Positions 63,125-64,000 of a stretch of DNA of 64,000 nt are shown piece after piece. The position numbers and the translations under genes were made by a program. Within the stretch, counting starts at the first letter, position 1. Each line of letters opens with the position of its first letter. Under the pieces are notes generated by a model. That model was not told where the DNA came from. It saw only the letters and a program-made list of their open reading frames with translations, and ran no database searches. Source of the DNA: Lithobates sylvaticus (taxonomy: Eukaryota > Chordata > Amphibia > Anura > Ranidae); the NCBI GenBank assembly GCA_028564925.1, contig CM053028.1:365409012-365473011 (forward strand), written 5' to 3'.

Positions 63125-64000
63125 ATGGAGGCCTTCTACGACGTGAGTTTTCTCCCCCTCTTCATTGATAAATACAGGGAATTTCCCCTTTTATGGCTAC
63201 CAAAGCACCGTGACTACAGCAACAGACCAAAGAGGTACGCAGCCATGCTGAAACTTGTGGCATTTGTAAAGCCAACCCTGCCCATGGCAACCGTGGCAAA
63301 CTTAAAAGTGAAGATTAACAACATGAAGAGTACCTATTTCCGGGAGCGCAATAAGGTCCGGAAGTCCCTAGCATCTGGAGCTGCAGCAGCTGATGTCCAT
63401 GTCCCCACGCTCTGGTACTATGAGAGGCTCCACTTTCTCAAAGACCAGACTACTGTCAGGAAGTCACTCTCGACTCTTCCTTGCACGCGTCCTTCCACGC
63501 ACGCCACCCCTGATGAGGCTTCCGAGGACCAACCTGGGCCTTCCAGTCTGGAATATGTGCAGGTGCCCAGCTTGTTCCAGGTATAGTAGTTTTGTAACCA
63601 TTTTGGGGAATAAGGAATGATGTTCAGTTAATTCAGGATCCCCAATTGCTTAGTTCCTAACGTGATTGACATATCAACAGACAGTGGTGTTGGAGACATT
63701 TTTGGGAAGACTCTAAACTGCAGGGCTGAGAATTGTATGGTTTTCTATTTGTAAACATTTTGCAACAGTCACTAGATGAGAATTGTGTGTGTTTGATGAA
63801 CAAATAACTGAAACTATGTGCCTTTTTCAGACACAGGAAGACCTCAGCCAGGAGGTGGCTGTGGAAGGTGGCAGTCAGGAGGAGGCAGGGGTTAGTGGCA
63901 GCCAACAGGGGGGTAGGCGTAGGAGCCTGACTGTCTCCCAAGTCCCTCCCCTCCTCCTTCCCTACAGAAGGGCGAAAAGCATGGGGGAGGTGGGAGAGTC
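63125..64000 (+). CDS. MADF/SANT-like DNA-binding protein, third Harbinger gene (3' end outside window)
   Basis: Exon 1 63125..63580 starts MEAFYDVSFLPLFIDKYREF and continues with PLLWLPKHRDYSNRPKRYAA, ATVANLKVKINNMKSTYFRE and PTLWYYERLHFLKDQ, the three-helix MADF pattern (aromatic plus K..W..I..L..Y..E). It ends at a GTATAG donor in phase 0. Exon 2 begins at 63831 after CCTTTTTCAG and stays open to the edge (TQEDLSQEV, then Gly/Glu/Gln-rich, RRRSLTVSQ). The ATG was chosen because it directly follows an apparent 3' splice site (TCTTGCAG). MADF proteins bind DNA; here it may recognise element ends. An unrelated host gene is possible but less likely given the shared promoter with the SANT gene. 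Confidence 0.75.

Larger units (their letters stand above)
57716..64000. mobile_element. Autonomous PIF/Harbinger transposon with three genes (right end outside window)
   Basis: The left terminus AGCCCCATACACACGGTCGG follows TAA (57713..57715), and a second CGTACACACGGTCGGA copy lies at 57795. Genes: spliced DDE transposase (+, 58230..60396), spliced SANT/Myb-like protein (-, 62812..61472), and a MADF-domain gene (+, from 63125). All three frames are open with consensus splice sites, so the copy looks recent. The right terminus was not seen. Element length is at least 6.3 kb. Confidence 0.85.

Overview
The window looks like nuclear DNA of a ranid-type frog. It carries one host gene split over tens of kilobases and almost everything else is transposon. 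The mix of elements fits a large, repeat-rich amphibian genome: L2 and L1/Tx1-type LINEs, a Penelope-like element, Tc1/mariner copies, hAT and PIF/Harbinger MITEs, and abundant TTAA-flanked non-autonomous elements starting TTAACCACTT or TTAAAGTGGTTGTAAA. The species assignment is inference; no single sequence here proves it.

Host gene (minus strand, 42412 down to 8078, continuing past the left edge): five exons with matching splice phases encode a lysosome-associated membrane glycoprotein. They supply a signal peptide, a Ser/Thr/Asn mucin-like stalk, and most of one LAMP luminal domain. The best match from memory is LAMP3 (DC-LAMP, CD208). The last exon (fourth cysteine, membrane segment, lysosomal tail) was not found and is presumably left of position 1. 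Intron 1 is about 25 kb and holds most of the repeats. The start-proximal 130 bases contain a TFEB/CLEAR-like E-box and an IRF-type site.

Layout: 1-8 kb holds repeat ends, a Tc1 copy (1551-3085) and an L1 tail with a perfect 16-bp target duplication (5000-6042). 8-17 kb holds LAMP exons 5 to 2 with MITEs between them. 18.3-26.1 kb is an L2 LINE split by a second, nearly full-length L2 in the opposite direction. 26.3-28.9 kb is a 2.6-kb palindrome with Harbinger-like ends and two mirror-image TATA-to-AATAAA units. 30-45 kb holds TTAA elements, three more Tc1 copies, more Harbinger MITEs and LAMP exon 1. 45.65-55.97 kb is a Penelope-like element cut apart by at least five later insertions, some nested three deep. 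56.3-57.7 kb is an L1 fragment.

57.7 kb to the right edge is an apparently intact PIF/Harbinger transposon. It has a spliced 404-aa DDE transposase, a divergently placed spliced SANT/Myb-like gene of 216 aa, and a third gene with a MADF-type domain that runs off the edge. Its left terminus (GCCCC.TACACACGGTCGG) resembles the ends of the non-autonomous copies at 13.6, 26.3, 34.5, 41.7 and 42.9 kb, so an apparent autonomous source and its dependents sit in one window. I saw no convincing LTR retrovirus-like element, Polinton, tRNA, rRNA or CRISPR array.
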